Shown here piece after piece: positions 1-9,609 of a stretch of 64,000 nt of DNA. The translations under genes and the position numbers were made by a program. The notes beneath the pieces are model-generated. The model was given only the letters and a program-made list of their open reading frames with translations, did not search any database and was not told the DNA's origin. Within the stretch, counting starts at the first letter, position 1. Each line of letters begins with the position of its first letter. The DNA lies in assembly GCA_947493495.1 (NCBI GenBank), contig CANLRN010000003.1, positions 83,281 through 147,280 on the forward strand. Reading direction: 5' to 3'. Source of the DNA: an uncultured Aquimarina sp. (GTDB lineage: Bacteria > Bacteroidota > Bacteroidia > Flavobacteriales > Flavobacteriaceae).

Positions 1-3000
1 TCAGAGTGCGAAAGGTAGGAGGAGCAGATGTGTCTGGATCTTTTGGATGGACATATACTGTTCTCTCTTTTGAACCATCACAACCTTTAGATCCCAATGC
101 TACTTATGAAGTAATTTTAGATGGAGATGAAATACAAGATTTAGTTGGAAATAAGCTTGGTAACAACTATACATTTCGATTTTCTACGGGTAATGCGGTG
201 ATTACTTCAGAGGATATCACTATAGAAAGCCCTCAAGCCGTAGATGTTGGTCAACCTGTGAATTGGAAAGTAGTGAATCCTAATTCAAATTATACATACC
301 AATGGAATACGGGTAATGGAAATGAGGTAACTGGTACATCTCCAGTGTTTAGATACAACCAATCTGGAAGATACAATGTGATCTTATCTGCGTTTGAACA
401 AACTTCTAATATTTCAATAGAAGCTGAATTGGGTACTAATCATGGAGGGGTTATAAACGGAAATTCTAATGGATCTTTTTCTGGTTCAGGATATGTAGAT
501 TTCCCTTCAGAAACTGGTGATGATGTATATGTAGAACTACAATTTGAGAATTCACAGGCAACCAGTAACGGGACACTATCTATTCGCTATGCTATGGGAG
601 CAGGCGGTAGCCGACCACTTAACCTTTCTATCAATGGGGGAGCACCCAAAAGGGTAGAATTTCCATCTACAGGAGGATGGGATGTGTATGAAAATGAAAC
701 ACTACGAAATATTAACCTGCCAAAAGGAACTATTACCTTGCGATTATCTGCAACTGCAGGAAGTCAGGGAGGAAACATAGATCGCTTTGATATTACCAAT
801 AATAATACACAACCTAGATTGGTCAATACGCTGGCATTTAATCAAGTGGTAAATGGTGTAAGTACTGCAATACCTTCTAAATCAAGTTCTCAATTTGCTA
901 AAATAGGCAACAAGGTTTGGGTAGTTAATGAAGATGCCAATACGGTTTCATCCATCACTGTAAATGGTCTTCAAAAATCTAATGAGATTACTGTAGGTGA
1001 AAAACCAATAGCTATAGCCAATGTAGGTAACAATAAGCTTTGGGTGTTAAATAAGAATAGCGCTACAATAAGTGTTGTCAATACCAATACCAATTCGATA
1101 GAAAGAACTATTAGGCTGCCAAGAGCTTCTAAGCCTTCAGCGCTGGTAGTAAATCAAGACTTAACCAAGGGATATGTGAGCTTACAATCTTTAGGAAAAA
1201 TTCTGGAGCTTACAGTTTCATCTAATTCAGTATCCAAAGAAATCCAATTGAATACCGATACTAATGGAATTTTACCTAAACCTGGTGCAATGGCCACTGA
1301 TGGAGAATTTTTATATGTAGTACGATTTGTTTCAGAAAATGCCAAATCAGAAATATTTAAGATAGCGACTAATACCTTCAATAATTACAGTACCATCACT
1401 TTAGGGGAGTCTACAGGTACTGATGGTTCTAGATTTGGAAGAGGAATTCCTAACTACCTGACCAAGATCACAATTGCTCCCGATGGTAATTCATTAAGAA
1501 TTGCCTCAAAGAAAGACAACATCAAAAGAGGAATTAAAAGAGATGGATTGCCTTTGCAACATGACAACACTGTCAGAGCAATGGTCGCTAAAGTCAACTT
1601 GAATACTGATACTGATGATCTTGATGGACGAATGGATCTGGATAATAGTGATCGTTGTCATTCAGTGGTGTTTAGTGATAATGGGAATGTAGCTTTCATA
1701 TCAAAACCAGGAAATAATGAGGTGTTTGTAGCCGATGCTAATACTAATGTAGAAATTGCGAGATTGGTTACTGAAGAGGTACCTACAGATTTATTCTATG
1801 ATGATGCACAAAAGCGACTTTATGTGAATAACTTCTTAGGCCGTTCTGTTTCTGTTTTTGATGTTAGCACTATTGTAAATGGAGGATCAACTTCGAGTAT
1901 ATTAGCGACGGTAGGAACTGTAAGCAACGAATTGCTCACTGCAGAGGTGCTTAAAGGGAAGAAATTGTTCTATGATTCGTCTTCACCTCGACTTATACAA
2001 GAGGGATATATGGCTTGTGCTAGTTGTCATCTTGATGGAGGCGGTGATGGTCAAGTATATGACTTCACCAATTTAGGAGAAGGATTCAGAAATACGATAA
2101 GTCTAATAGGTAAAGCAGGTATGGAGCACGGTAGATTGCATTGGACTGCAAATTTTGATGAAATTCACGATTTTGAAAATCAAATTCGAGCCTTGAATGG
2201 AGGAACTGGCTTAATGACAAATCAAGATTTTAATGCTGCTAAGGATCCTTTGGGTGAAAATAAGAAAGCTGGTAAGAGTCAAGATCTAGACGCTCTGGCA
2301 GCATATATCACATCATTAAATACATTTGAAGAAAGTCCGTATACCCAATCCAATGGTAATTTGACCCAACAGGCTCAAAATGGAAGACAGCTTTTTAATA
2401 ATTTAAAATGTTATGAATGTCATAGTGGTGCTACTTATACTAAAAGTAGCTCTGCAAATAACCTATTTGATATCGGAACTATAGCGAATAACAGTGGAAA
2501 ACGTATTGATAAAAAGTTATTAGGAATTGATGTTCCTACCTTGTTAGGACTGTGGGATACAGCTCCGTATTTACATGATGGTTCTGCAGCAACTTTAATG
2601 GACGTGCTTACCACCAGAAATACAGAAGGAAAACATGCCGATGTTTCAGGATTAAATCAAAACCAATTAAATGATCTTATCGCCTATTTAAAACAGTTAG
2701 ATGGTTCTGCTCCTGCAGCTTCTGATTCTACTTTAAGTTTAGCCGTTTCATCACCAGCTTATGGGCAAAAGTTTGATGAAGGTGCCAATGTAACTATTGA
2801 TATTTCTTCAAGTATTGGTACCATAAGTAATGTTGAATATTATATTAATAATGATCTTGCTGCCAATATTACAAGCGCACCATTTAGTTATGAAATGACA
2901 AATGCTACTTCTGGAATTAAAGAAGTAATCGTAAAAGCATTTTATAATAATGGTACCGCGATTGTAAGTGAATGCCATGAATTTGAAATTACTCAACCTT

Positions 3001-4043
3001 CTATTATTGCTGATGGGATTTATTTTATGAAAAAAGCGAGCGCTAATTCATACTTAAAAGCAGTTTCTGCCCAAGATAATATTACAAATGTGGCTGATAA
3101 TACTAGTGAAGATACTAAATGGAAAATTACAGGGCTTGGTAATAATGAATATGAAATTCGTTCTGTAGCGTATCCCGAAAGTAGATTAGAAGTCCCTTTT
3201 GGAGAGAAAGGTAAAGGGGTAGAAATCGCTACTACATCTTGGACAGGTCAAGCTAATCACATTGTATGGACTGCAGAAAGAGTAGGTGATAATTTTATAT
3301 TTATACCCAAGCATGATGCTACAGTCGCATTAGATATGTATGAATCAAATACTGTGGTACATACCTGGGATAAAAATAGTAATAATGCGAATCAAATTAT
3401 TAGCTTAGTTCCTACCGATGATAATCATCAAATTGTGGTTAATGCCAGAGGAGTAACTGGAACAGAATCAATTACATTATCAGTAGCTGGTCAAGCTGTC
3501 CAAACCTGGACACTGTCTACAACAGCTCAAAATTACACAGCTACAACATCTTTAACAGGTAATGTTAGAGTAGAATTTACTAATGATAACAATGGTAATC
3601 GTGATGTGTTTTTAGATTATATTTCGGTTAATGATCAGCGGATTCAATCTGAAGATAGATCTGTCAATACTGCGGTATACCAAAATGGTAGCTGTGGGGG
3701 TAGTAATAGTGAAACGATGCATTGTAATGGGTATATAGACTTTGGAGATATCTCTCCTGGCAGACGAGCTGATATTGAACAGCTTATTGATCAAGAGATT
3801 ACTGTATATCCTAATCCAGCTAGTAATATTTTGTATATAAAAGGAATACCGAATACTGCTAACACACAAGTGCGATTATCGGTAATTGATATTCTAGGAA
3901 AGCAAGTGTTTTTTGATATTTTGGATTTTACATCAAGAAAAGACACTCGTCAATTAGATGTTTCTTCTTTCGATAAAGGGATGTACTATATGATTGTTAC
4001 TATTGATAATCAAAAAAGAGTGATCAATTTTATAAAAGAATAA
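1..4043 (+). CDS. Secreted multidomain di-haem cytochrome c peroxidase-like protein with beta-propeller, lectin modules and T9SS domain (5' partial)
   Basis: The reading frame is open to the window edge, so the N-terminus and signal peptide lie upstream; the GTG at base 6 is not a credible start. Domains in visible-residue order: an SbsA/Big-type Ig end (1-60), a PKD-like segment (80-130), a CBM6-like module beginning 'IEAELG' (137-265), a YVTN-type beta-propeller (270-640), a di-haem peroxidase region with CxxCH motifs at about 671-675 (CASCH) and 802-806 (CYECH), a Big_17-like Ig domain (908-1000), a ricin-type beta-trefoil (1002-1136), a CBM60/36-like module (1138-1250), and a T9SS type A sorting domain ('VYPNPASN', 1258-1345). 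It is probably surface-anchored or released. An oxidative role on a polysaccharide or glycoprotein is inference from the haem plus carbohydrate-binding modules. Confidence 0.85.
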   Translation, partial: RVRKVGGADVSGSFGWTYTVLSFEPSQPLDPNATYEVILDGDEIQDLVGNKLGNNYTFRFSTGNAVITSEDITIESPQAVDVGQPVNWKVVNPNSNYTYQWNTGNGNEVTGTSPVFRYNQSGRYNVILSAFEQTSNISIEAELGTNHGGVINGNSNGSFSGSGYVDFPSETGDDVYVELQFENSQATSNGTLSIRYAMGAGGSRPLNLSINGGAPKRVEFPSTGGWDVYENETLRNINLPKGTITLRLSATAGSQGGNIDRFDITNNNTQPRLVNTLAFNQVVNGVSTAIPSKSSSQFAKIGNKVWVVNEDANTVSSITVNGLQKSNEITVGEKPIAIANVGNNKLWVLNKNSATISVVNTNTNSIERTIRLPRASKPSALVVNQDLTKGYVSLQSLGKILELTVSSNSVSKEIQLNTDTNGILPKPGAMATDGEFLYVVRFVSENAKSEIFKIATNTFNNYSTITLGESTGTDGSRFGRGIPNYLTKITIAPDGNSLRIASKKDNIKRGIKRDGLPLQHDNTVRAMVAKVNLNTDTDDLDGRMDLDNSDRCHSVVFSDNGNVAFISKPGNNEVFVADANTNVEIARLVTEEVPTDLFYDDAQKRLYVNNFLGRSVSVFDVSTIVNGGSTSSILATVGTVSNELLTAEVLKGKKLFYDSSSPRLIQEGYMACASCHLDGGGDGQVYDFTNLGEGFRNTISLIGKAGMEHGRLHWTANFDEIHDFENQIRALNGGTGLMTNQDFNAAKDPLGENKKAGKSQDLDALAAYITSLNTFEESPYTQSNGNLTQQAQNGRQLFNNLKCYECHSGATYTKSSSANNLFDIGTIANNSGKRIDKKLLGIDVPTLLGLWDTAPYLHDGSAATLMDVLTTRNTEGKHADVSGLNQNQLNDLIAYLKQLDGSAPAASDSTLSLAVSSPAYGQKFDEGANVTIDISSSIGTISNVEYYINNDLAANITSAPFSYEMTNATSGIKEVIVKAFYNNGTAIVSECHEFEITQPSIIADGIYFMKKASANSYLKAVSAQDNITNVADNTSEDTKWKITGLGNNEYEIRSVAYPESRLEVPFGEKGKGVEIATTSWTGQANHIVWTAERVGDNFIFIPKHDATVALDMYESNTVVHTWDKNSNNANQIISLVPTDDNHQIVVNARGVTGTESITLSVAGQAVQTWTLSTTAQNYTATTSLTGNVRVEFTNDNNGNRDVFLDYISVNDQRIQSEDRSVNTAVYQNGSCGGSNSETMHCNGYIDFGDISPGRRADIEQLIDQEITVYPNPASNILYIKGIPNTANTQVRLSVIDILGKQVFFDILDFTSRKDTRQLDVSSFDKGMYYMIVTIDNQKRVINFIKE

Positions 4044-4075
4044 ACTAGTTCATCTATTATTGAATGCTAGCTTAT

Positions 4076-4130
4076 TAATACTTAAAATGCACTAATCTAA
4101 ATAAACAGATTTAGTGCATTTTAAGTATTA
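4076..4130. terminator. Bidirectional hairpin terminator between convergent genes
   Basis: The arms TAATACTTAAAATGCACTAATCT and AGATTTAGTGCATTTTAAGTATTA are complementary apart from one bulged base. They give a stem of more than 20 bp with a loop of about 7 nt. The hairpin lies between the stop codons of two converging genes, so it probably ends transcription in both directions. There is no long T-run. Confidence 0.7.
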
Positions 4131-4153
4131 GTATACTAATATAAGTTGTTTTT

Positions 4154-4660
4154 TTATTGAGCAGGAATACCTAATTTAGTCATAACTGTTTTAGTAAGAT
4201 CAAATTTAGGATCCAGATAAGCAAGTCCAGCACTAGTAATTGTAAATACCTGAGAGTACCCTTCTGCTTTTGCTACTTCTTCTAGGGCATTTCCTATTTT
4301 TTTGTATAATGGCTGTAATAATCTATTTTGCTCTATTTGGACTAATTTAGAACCATTCTGACGAAATTTCGCAATATCGTTTTCAAAAGTGACAATCTCT
4401 TCTTGTTTAGTTTTTTTCATAGGTTCGGTCATTGTTGCAACGCCTTCTTGATATGCTTTTACTTTAGCCTGATACTCATCTACTTTTACTTTTAATTCAG
4501 CTTCTAGTTTTGTATTGTATGCTTTTAAATCTTCTTGTACTTTAGTAAGTTCAGGTAATTTTGATAAAATGAATTCACTATCAATAGTTCCAATCTTAGA
4601 TTGAGCAATAGTAATAAGACTGATAAATAAAAATGATAGGGTAACTACTATATTTTTCAT
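4154..4660 (-). CDS. OmpH/Skp family periplasmic chaperone
   Basis: Skp-like proteins hold unfolded outer-membrane proteins in the periplasm and pass them to the BAM machinery. The start 'MKNIVVTLSFLFISL' (base 4660) is preferred over the ORF-track start because it opens directly into a signal peptide ending 'TIAQ'. The mature part begins 'KIGTIDSEFILSKLPE', the usual OmpH opening, followed by a long Lys/Glu-rich helical hairpin (about residues 45-115) and a C-terminal beta segment. The length of 168 aa is normal for the family. The divergent PPIase operon a few hundred bases away is also an outer-membrane biogenesis cluster. Confidence 0.88.
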   Translation of the reverse strand: MKNIVVTLSFLFISLITIAQSKIGTIDSEFILSKLPELTKVQEDLKAYNTKLEAELKVKVDEYQAKVKAYQEGVATMTEPMKKTKQEEIVTFENDIAKFRQNGSKLVQIEQNRLLQPLYKKIGNALEEVAKAEGYSQVFTITSAGLAYLDPKFDLTKTVMTKLGIPAQ

Positions 4661-4786
4661 GGTATTTATTTTAAATTCTATTTTTTTAATTTTTTGCAAA
4701 TATATAAGGTCTAAGACAATATACGTGCCAAGACAATTGTTTTTTAGATTTATGATATAATTTATATGATGATGTGATTGGTAGTA

Positions 4787-5029
4787 TCATTCTATAAGTT
4801 GGCCACGATGAGGTTTTAAAGCATCTCTAACAGCTTTCATTTGAGTTTCCATTAAGATCACATAGGCAATACTATGCATTTTGTGGATATGTTTAACACC
4901 AGTAATAATGTCAGAGAGTTTTTCTATACGAATGTATTCTTTTAAATGTATTTCGTGATGGAGTGCCACTTGACTTGCTGTGGGACCTCTAAAATCCCAA
5001 ATTAATTTTAATTTTCGATCTGATGACAT
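4787..5029 (-). CDS. Small conserved-looking hypothetical protein (80 aa)
   Basis: The ATG-initiated 80-aa ORF encodes a soluble protein rich in His and charged residues ('GPTASQVALHHEIHLKEY', 'HKMHSIAYVILMETQMKAVRDALKPHRG'). There is no signal peptide, membrane segment or recognisable domain. It lies on the same strand as the OmpH-like gene, 127 bp upstream of it, and divergent from the PPIase operon. Its composition and codon use look like a real flavobacterial gene, not a shadow ORF. Function unknown. Confidence 0.6.
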   Translation of the reverse strand: MSSDRKLKLIWDFRGPTASQVALHHEIHLKEYIRIEKLSDIITGVKHIHKMHSIAYVILMETQMKAVRDALKPHRGQLIE

Positions 5030-5338
5030 TTCATAAATAGGATATAGACAGTATACTTGCGTAATATAATGATCGCAAGATAAGAGGTTTTATATAAATT
5101 AAAAAAAGATAACATACAATACTATATATACATTGAATTTACCATAATTCATCTATTTTTTTGTGGATGTTTTCAGGATGAAAATTGAAATTAACTATGG
5201 AGATGTTTATTTTTTTCCTTTGTCTGTCAGCAGGTAGATTCACTGAAATTTAAAAACCTAATTTTCCTTTTCTGTTAAATTCAAAATAAAAATGTTACAA
5301 CATACTATTATAAGTATAAGTTTCGTTATTAGTACAGC

Positions 5339-5382
5339 TTGTAAAGTAACTTAATATTATTATTTTTGTTCAAAATTTGAAC
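5339..5382 (+). promoter_or_regulatory. Bacteroidota-type promoter (TTG-N19-TATTTTTG) overlapping a 15-nt palindrome, upstream of the PPIase operon
   Basis: TTG at 5339-5341 is followed after exactly 19 nt by TATTTTTG (5361-5368), matching the Bacteroidota consensus TTG-N19-TAnnTTTG. The last base of the -7 element begins the perfect palindrome GTTCAAAATTTGAAC (5368-5382), which would sit over the start site. The ATG is at 5399, giving a leader of about 25 nt. The rest of the 369-bp gap (5030-5398) shows nothing else I can name. Confidence 0.6.
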
Positions 5383-5398
5383 TTTATTTACACAAACC

Positions 5399-7357
5399 AT
5401 GTACAAAAAAACTATTATACTTTTCTTAGGAATTATTTTTTGCTCAATACTACATGCTCAGCAAAAAGATTTAGTGTTACTAACTATTGATAACTCGCCA
5501 GTATATACATCGGAATTTAAGAGGGTATATCTTAAAAACATTGATTTAGTAAAAGACGAGAAACAAAAAAATGTAGATGAATATCTAGAGTTATTCATAA
5601 AATATAAATTAAAATTAGCTGAAGCTCAGAAATTGGGGCTTGATAAAAAGGAATCCTATTTAAACGAGTTCGAAGGATATAAGAAACAATTGTCTTCTGG
5701 ATATCTCACAGATACAAAAGTTTCTGAATCGTTGATAAAAGAAGGGTATGATCGTTTACAAGAACGAATACACGGGAGCCATATATTAGTAATGCTAAAG
5801 CCTAACGCTTCTGCAAAAGACACATTACTAGCATACAACAAAATTGTCGAAGCTAGGAATAAAATTATTGAAGGGGCTGATTTTACTGAAATTGCAAAAG
5901 AATATAGTGAAGATCCGTCTGTGAAAAATAATGGTGGCGATTTAGGTTGGTTTTCAGCATTTAGGATGGTATATCCATTTGAAGATGCTGCTTACACTAC
6001 CAATGTCGGCGATGTTTCTAAACCGTTTAAAACTCGTTTCGGATATCATATAGTTAAAGTAAATAAAAGAGAGAAAACCCTAGGCGAAATTACAGTAGCC
6101 CATATTATGGTAGCCTTTACTCCTGAAAGGACAGAGGAACAAGCAGAAGAGAGAATCACAGAAATTAATAAACAACTACAACAAAACGTTTCTTTCGAAT
6201 CATTGGCTAAGCAATTTAGTGATGATACCAACACAGCTGTTAATGGAGGAAAAATTAATCGCTTTGCGCAAGGGCATATAAACTCAGAAGATTTTGAGAA
6301 AGTAGCTTTTGGACTTAAAACACCAGGCGAAATATCTTCCCCTGTAAAATCTAAGTATGGATGGCATATTGTCAAATTAATAGAAAAATTCCCTTCAAAA
6401 ACTTTTGAAGAATCCAAAGCAGAATTAACCGAAAAAATCAAAAGAGATGATAGATCGCAATTGATCACTAAATCATTTATCAACTCTTTAAAGGAAAAAT
6501 ACGGTTTAAAAAGAAATAAAGAAGCGATTAGTTATTTCAAAAAAAATGTACCAGAAACAATCTTTAAAGAAAATTGGGAGATACCTTCTAATGATAAAAC
6601 TCTAGAAAAAGAAATAATGGCTATCGGTCAAGACAGTTTTAGTTTTATGGATTTTGCAACATATATCAACAATAGTAATCAAAAATCAAATTATACAGAT
6701 GTATCCATTTTTTTAGAAAAAATGTACACGGATTTTGAATCTAAAAACTTATTAGAGTATTACGAAGAACATCTCGAAGAAGATAATCAAGATTTTGCCA
6801 ATATAGTTGCAGAATATAGAGATGGTTTACTACTATTTGATCTTATGGAAACCAAAGTATGGAATGCTTCTAAGACAGATTCTATAGGTCTTAAAAAATT
6901 CTATGACTCTAGAAAAGAAAACTATGTGAAGCAAGAGAGCTATAAAGTACTAAAAGCTTCATCATCACAGCAATCATTGATAGATAAAGTAAAAACATTA
7001 GTCATATCTGGGAAATCAGTTGACGAAATAAAGAAAGAAGTAAATGTTTCTGATGAACAAGTAGTACTGTTTTCTGAACAAGAATTGGTAAAAGGAGAAG
7101 ATCCAATAACAGATTCTTTTTCTAAAGAAATTGATCAGATACACGTGTTTAACTACGATGATTATATTACATTAATCAAAGTGAATGAGGTGCTACCCTC
7201 TAGGCTAAAAACATTTGAGGAGATAAAAGGAAAGGTAATTAATGATTATCAAGAAGATCTTGAAAAAAAATGGCTAGAATCACTCAGGAAAAAGTATTCG
7301 ATAGAAGTGAATAAAAAAACACTTAAAAAGATTAAAAAACAATTGACGATATTATAG
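5399..7357 (+). CDS. Periplasmic peptidylprolyl isomerase with two PpiC (parvulin) domains, SurA-like
   Basis: Parvulin-type cis-trans prolyl isomerases help fold secreted and outer-membrane proteins. The 652-aa protein has an N-terminal signal peptide ('KTIILFLGIIFCSILHAQ'). Two consecutive parvulin domains follow, at about residues 120-220 ('GSHILVML', 'GGDLGWFSAFRMVYPFE', 'GYHIVKV') and 230-330 ('VAHIMVAF', 'GGKINRFAQGH', 'GWHIVKL'). The C-terminal half is a Lys/Glu-rich region without a recognised domain. It is the first gene of a three-gene operon: its stop abuts the start of the next gene, and the third gene is another SurA-like protein. Confidence 0.88.
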   Translation: MYKKTIILFLGIIFCSILHAQQKDLVLLTIDNSPVYTSEFKRVYLKNIDLVKDEKQKNVDEYLELFIKYKLKLAEAQKLGLDKKESYLNEFEGYKKQLSSGYLTDTKVSESLIKEGYDRLQERIHGSHILVMLKPNASAKDTLLAYNKIVEARNKIIEGADFTEIAKEYSEDPSVKNNGGDLGWFSAFRMVYPFEDAAYTTNVGDVSKPFKTRFGYHIVKVNKREKTLGEITVAHIMVAFTPERTEEQAEERITEINKQLQQNVSFESLAKQFSDDTNTAVNGGKINRFAQGHINSEDFEKVAFGLKTPGEISSPVKSKYGWHIVKLIEKFPSKTFEESKAELTEKIKRDDRSQLITKSFINSLKEKYGLKRNKEAISYFKKNVPETIFKENWEIPSNDKTLEKEIMAIGQDSFSFMDFATYINNSNQKSNYTDVSIFLEKMYTDFESKNLLEYYEEHLEEDNQDFANIVAEYRDGLLLFDLMETKVWNASKTDSIGLKKFYDSRKENYVKQESYKVLKASSSQQSLIDKVKTLVISGKSVDEIKKEVNVSDEQVVLFSEQELVKGEDPITDSFSKEIDQIHVFNYDDYITLIKVNEVLPSRLKTFEEIKGKVINDYQEDLEKKWLESLRKKYSIEVNKKTLKKIKKQLTIL

Positions 7358-8206
7358 ATGTTTCGTATCCTGATTATAGTACTGATAATTTTCTTGAGTT
7401 CTTGTAATAGAGGAAATGAAACAGAAAAAAAAGAGGCTATAGCAAGAGTAAATAAGAGTTTCTTATACAAACGAGATATAAAAAATATAGTTCCAGATGG
7501 AATCTCCAAAGAAGATAGCCTAAACATTGTAAAAAACTTTATCAATGTTTGGGCTACCAAACAATTGTTCATAGATCAATCTAAACGTAACCTCACAGAA
7601 GATGAATTACACAATTTTGATAAGCTTGTAGAGGATTATAAAAGCACATTGTACATCAATGCATACAAAGACGCTGTGATTAATAAATCCATTAATATGG
7701 AAGTTACTGCTCAGGATATAAAAGCGTATTATACAGAAAATTTAGAAATTTTTAATCTTAATGAAGAGCTAATAAAGTTACGTTACTTACATTTGCCACC
7801 TGATTATAATGATATTGTTGCAACGCGAACACGTTTTAATCGTTTTAATGAAGACGATGAAGAAGAGTTATTGAATAAAAAATTAGAGTTTGTAGCATTT
7901 TCTTTTGAAGATACTACTTGGGTTAAATTTGATCAAGTGTTAAACATTATACCCATACTTAAGAGGAAAGTAAGAAGTAAACTTCTTAAAAAAGGAAACT
8001 TCATTCAATTGCGTGATTCACTAGGAAGATATTTGATAAAAATAGAAGAGGTACTTACTAAAAATGAAACAGCACCGTTAACCTATAGTAAACCCACAAT
8101 ACGGCAAATAATATTAAGTAAGAGGAAGAGGGAATTGATAAAAAAATTAGAAAAGAATATTACTAAAGATGCGATTAAAAATAGACAATTCGAAATTTAT
8201 AATTAG
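7358..8206 (+). CDS. Lipoprotein of the PPIase operon without a visible parvulin domain
   Basis: The start codon follows the upstream stop directly, so translation is probably coupled. The N-terminus 'FRILIIVLIIFLSSCNRGN' is a lipoprotein signal with the lipobox Cys near residue 16. The rest (282 aa) is highly charged and helical and resembles the N- and C-terminal chaperone helices of SurA-type proteins. No PpiC signature (GxHI, GGxLGWF) is present. A chaperone partner of the two flanking PPIases is inference from operon position. Confidence 0.7.
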   Translation: MFRILIIVLIIFLSSCNRGNETEKKEAIARVNKSFLYKRDIKNIVPDGISKEDSLNIVKNFINVWATKQLFIDQSKRNLTEDELHNFDKLVEDYKSTLYINAYKDAVINKSINMEVTAQDIKAYYTENLEIFNLNEELIKLRYLHLPPDYNDIVATRTRFNRFNEDDEEELLNKKLEFVAFSFEDTTWVKFDQVLNIIPILKRKVRSKLLKKGNFIQLRDSLGRYLIKIEEVLTKNETAPLTYSKPTIRQIILSKRKRELIKKLEKNITKDAIKNRQFEIYN

Positions 8207-9608
8207 TACAATAATTTGTTTTTTATGTATTCTAGATACGTCTGTACAGGCGCAAGAAATTATAGAAGATATAGAAGAAGAACCTCAAACTACGGTAGAT
8301 TCCGTTCAACCTTTTCAGAAAACTAAAATTGATGGTGTTACAGCTGTAATAGGAGAGTATGTAATCCTAGATAGTGATGTAGCTATTGCCTATCAGCAAT
8401 TGATTAATGAAGGAGTATCCAAAAATGATGTGAGCCAATGCGAATTAGCAGGAAGTTTATTCGAAAACAAGTTGTATACCCATCACGCTGTACAAGACAG
8501 TATACTAGTTACTGATGCCGAGGTCAACTCTATGGTTGATCAGCAATTAAGTTATATGGTCAGAGAACTGGGAACAGAAGAAAAAGTATTAGAATTATAC
8601 AGAAAAGATAATTTGGAAGATTTTAAAAAAGAACTTTTTGAAATCAATAAATCCAATAGATTAGCAGAACAAATGCGTTCTAAGATTGTAGAAGCAGTAG
8701 AAATAACACCAGAAGAGGTTAGAGAGTTTTTTGATGGGATACCAGAAAAAGAAAGACCTCTCTTCGGAACAGAGTTAGAATTAGCTCAGATAGTTATCGA
8801 ACCAGAGATTCCCAAAGAAGAAGAACAGAAGGTAATCGATAGATTAAAACAGTTTAGAACTGATATCGTAGAAAACGGAAGTAGTTTTGCTACAAAAGCA
8901 GTATTATACTCACAAGACCCAGGCTCTAAATCCTCGGGTGGTAAATATACATTGAATAGACAGACTCCATTTGCCAAAGAATTTAAAGATGTGGCCTTTA
9001 GTCTACAAGAAGGAGAGGTTAGCGAACCTTTTAAAACAGATTTCGGGTGGCATATTATTCAATTAGATAAGGTAAGAGGAGAAGAAATCGATGTACGACA
9101 TATCTTGTTAACACCAGAAGTTACTAGAACAACTGTAGAACAAGCAGGAAAACTAGTAGATTCTATCAGAACAATTATTATATCTGGATCAATAGATTTT
9201 AAGAAAGCTGCTCGTAAATTTAGTGATGAGAAAGAAACAAGAGAAGATGGAGGGCAATTATTAAACCCAACTACAGGTGATACTCGTTTTGAACTTACCA
9301 AAATTGACCCTATCTTGTACGATCAAGTATCAAAGCTAAAAACAAATGAGGTTTCTGCTATAATTCCTGACCAAGATCGGCAAGGAAGAAAAAAATTCAA
9401 GCTAATTACAGTATTAAATAGATATGATGAGCATATAGCTGATTATGCAAAGGATTACCAGAAAATTCAAGAATTAGCACTCAGAAAAAAGCAGATCGAA
9501 GCAATCAGAAAATGGCAGCAAGAAAAGATCAATGATACTTATATAAAAATTAATGGAGAGTATAGAGACTGTGAATATAGCAGTAACTGGTTAAAAAAAG
9601 ATAAATAA
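8169..9608 (+). CDS. SurA-like peptidylprolyl isomerase
   Basis: The 479-aa periplasmic chaperone/isomerase has a signal peptide ending 'TSVQAQ', a SurA N-terminal helical domain beginning 'KIDGVTAVIGEYVILDSDV' (about 55-190), and two parvulin domains: about 199-300 ('LAQIVIEP', 'SSGGKYTLNRQTPFAKEF', 'GWHIIQLDKV') and 305-400 ('VRHILLTPEV', 'EDGGQLLNPTTG'). The ATG at 8169 overlaps the preceding gene by 38 nt, which suggests translational coupling. This is the best SurA equivalent of the operon and would deliver outer-membrane proteins to BAM. Confidence 0.88.
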   Translation: MRLKIDNSKFIISTIICFLCILDTSVQAQEIIEDIEEEPQTTVDSVQPFQKTKIDGVTAVIGEYVILDSDVAIAYQQLINEGVSKNDVSQCELAGSLFENKLYTHHAVQDSILVTDAEVNSMVDQQLSYMVRELGTEEKVLELYRKDNLEDFKKELFEINKSNRLAEQMRSKIVEAVEITPEEVREFFDGIPEKERPLFGTELELAQIVIEPEIPKEEEQKVIDRLKQFRTDIVENGSSFATKAVLYSQDPGSKSSGGKYTLNRQTPFAKEFKDVAFSLQEGEVSEPFKTDFGWHIIQLDKVRGEEIDVRHILLTPEVTRTTVEQAGKLVDSIRTIIISGSIDFKKAARKFSDEKETREDGGQLLNPTTGDTRFELTKIDPILYDQVSKLKTNEVSAIIPDQDRQGRKKFKLITVLNRYDEHIADYAKDYQKIQELALRKKQIEAIRKWQQEKINDTYIKINGEYRDCEYSSNWLKKDK

Positions 9609-9609
9609 T

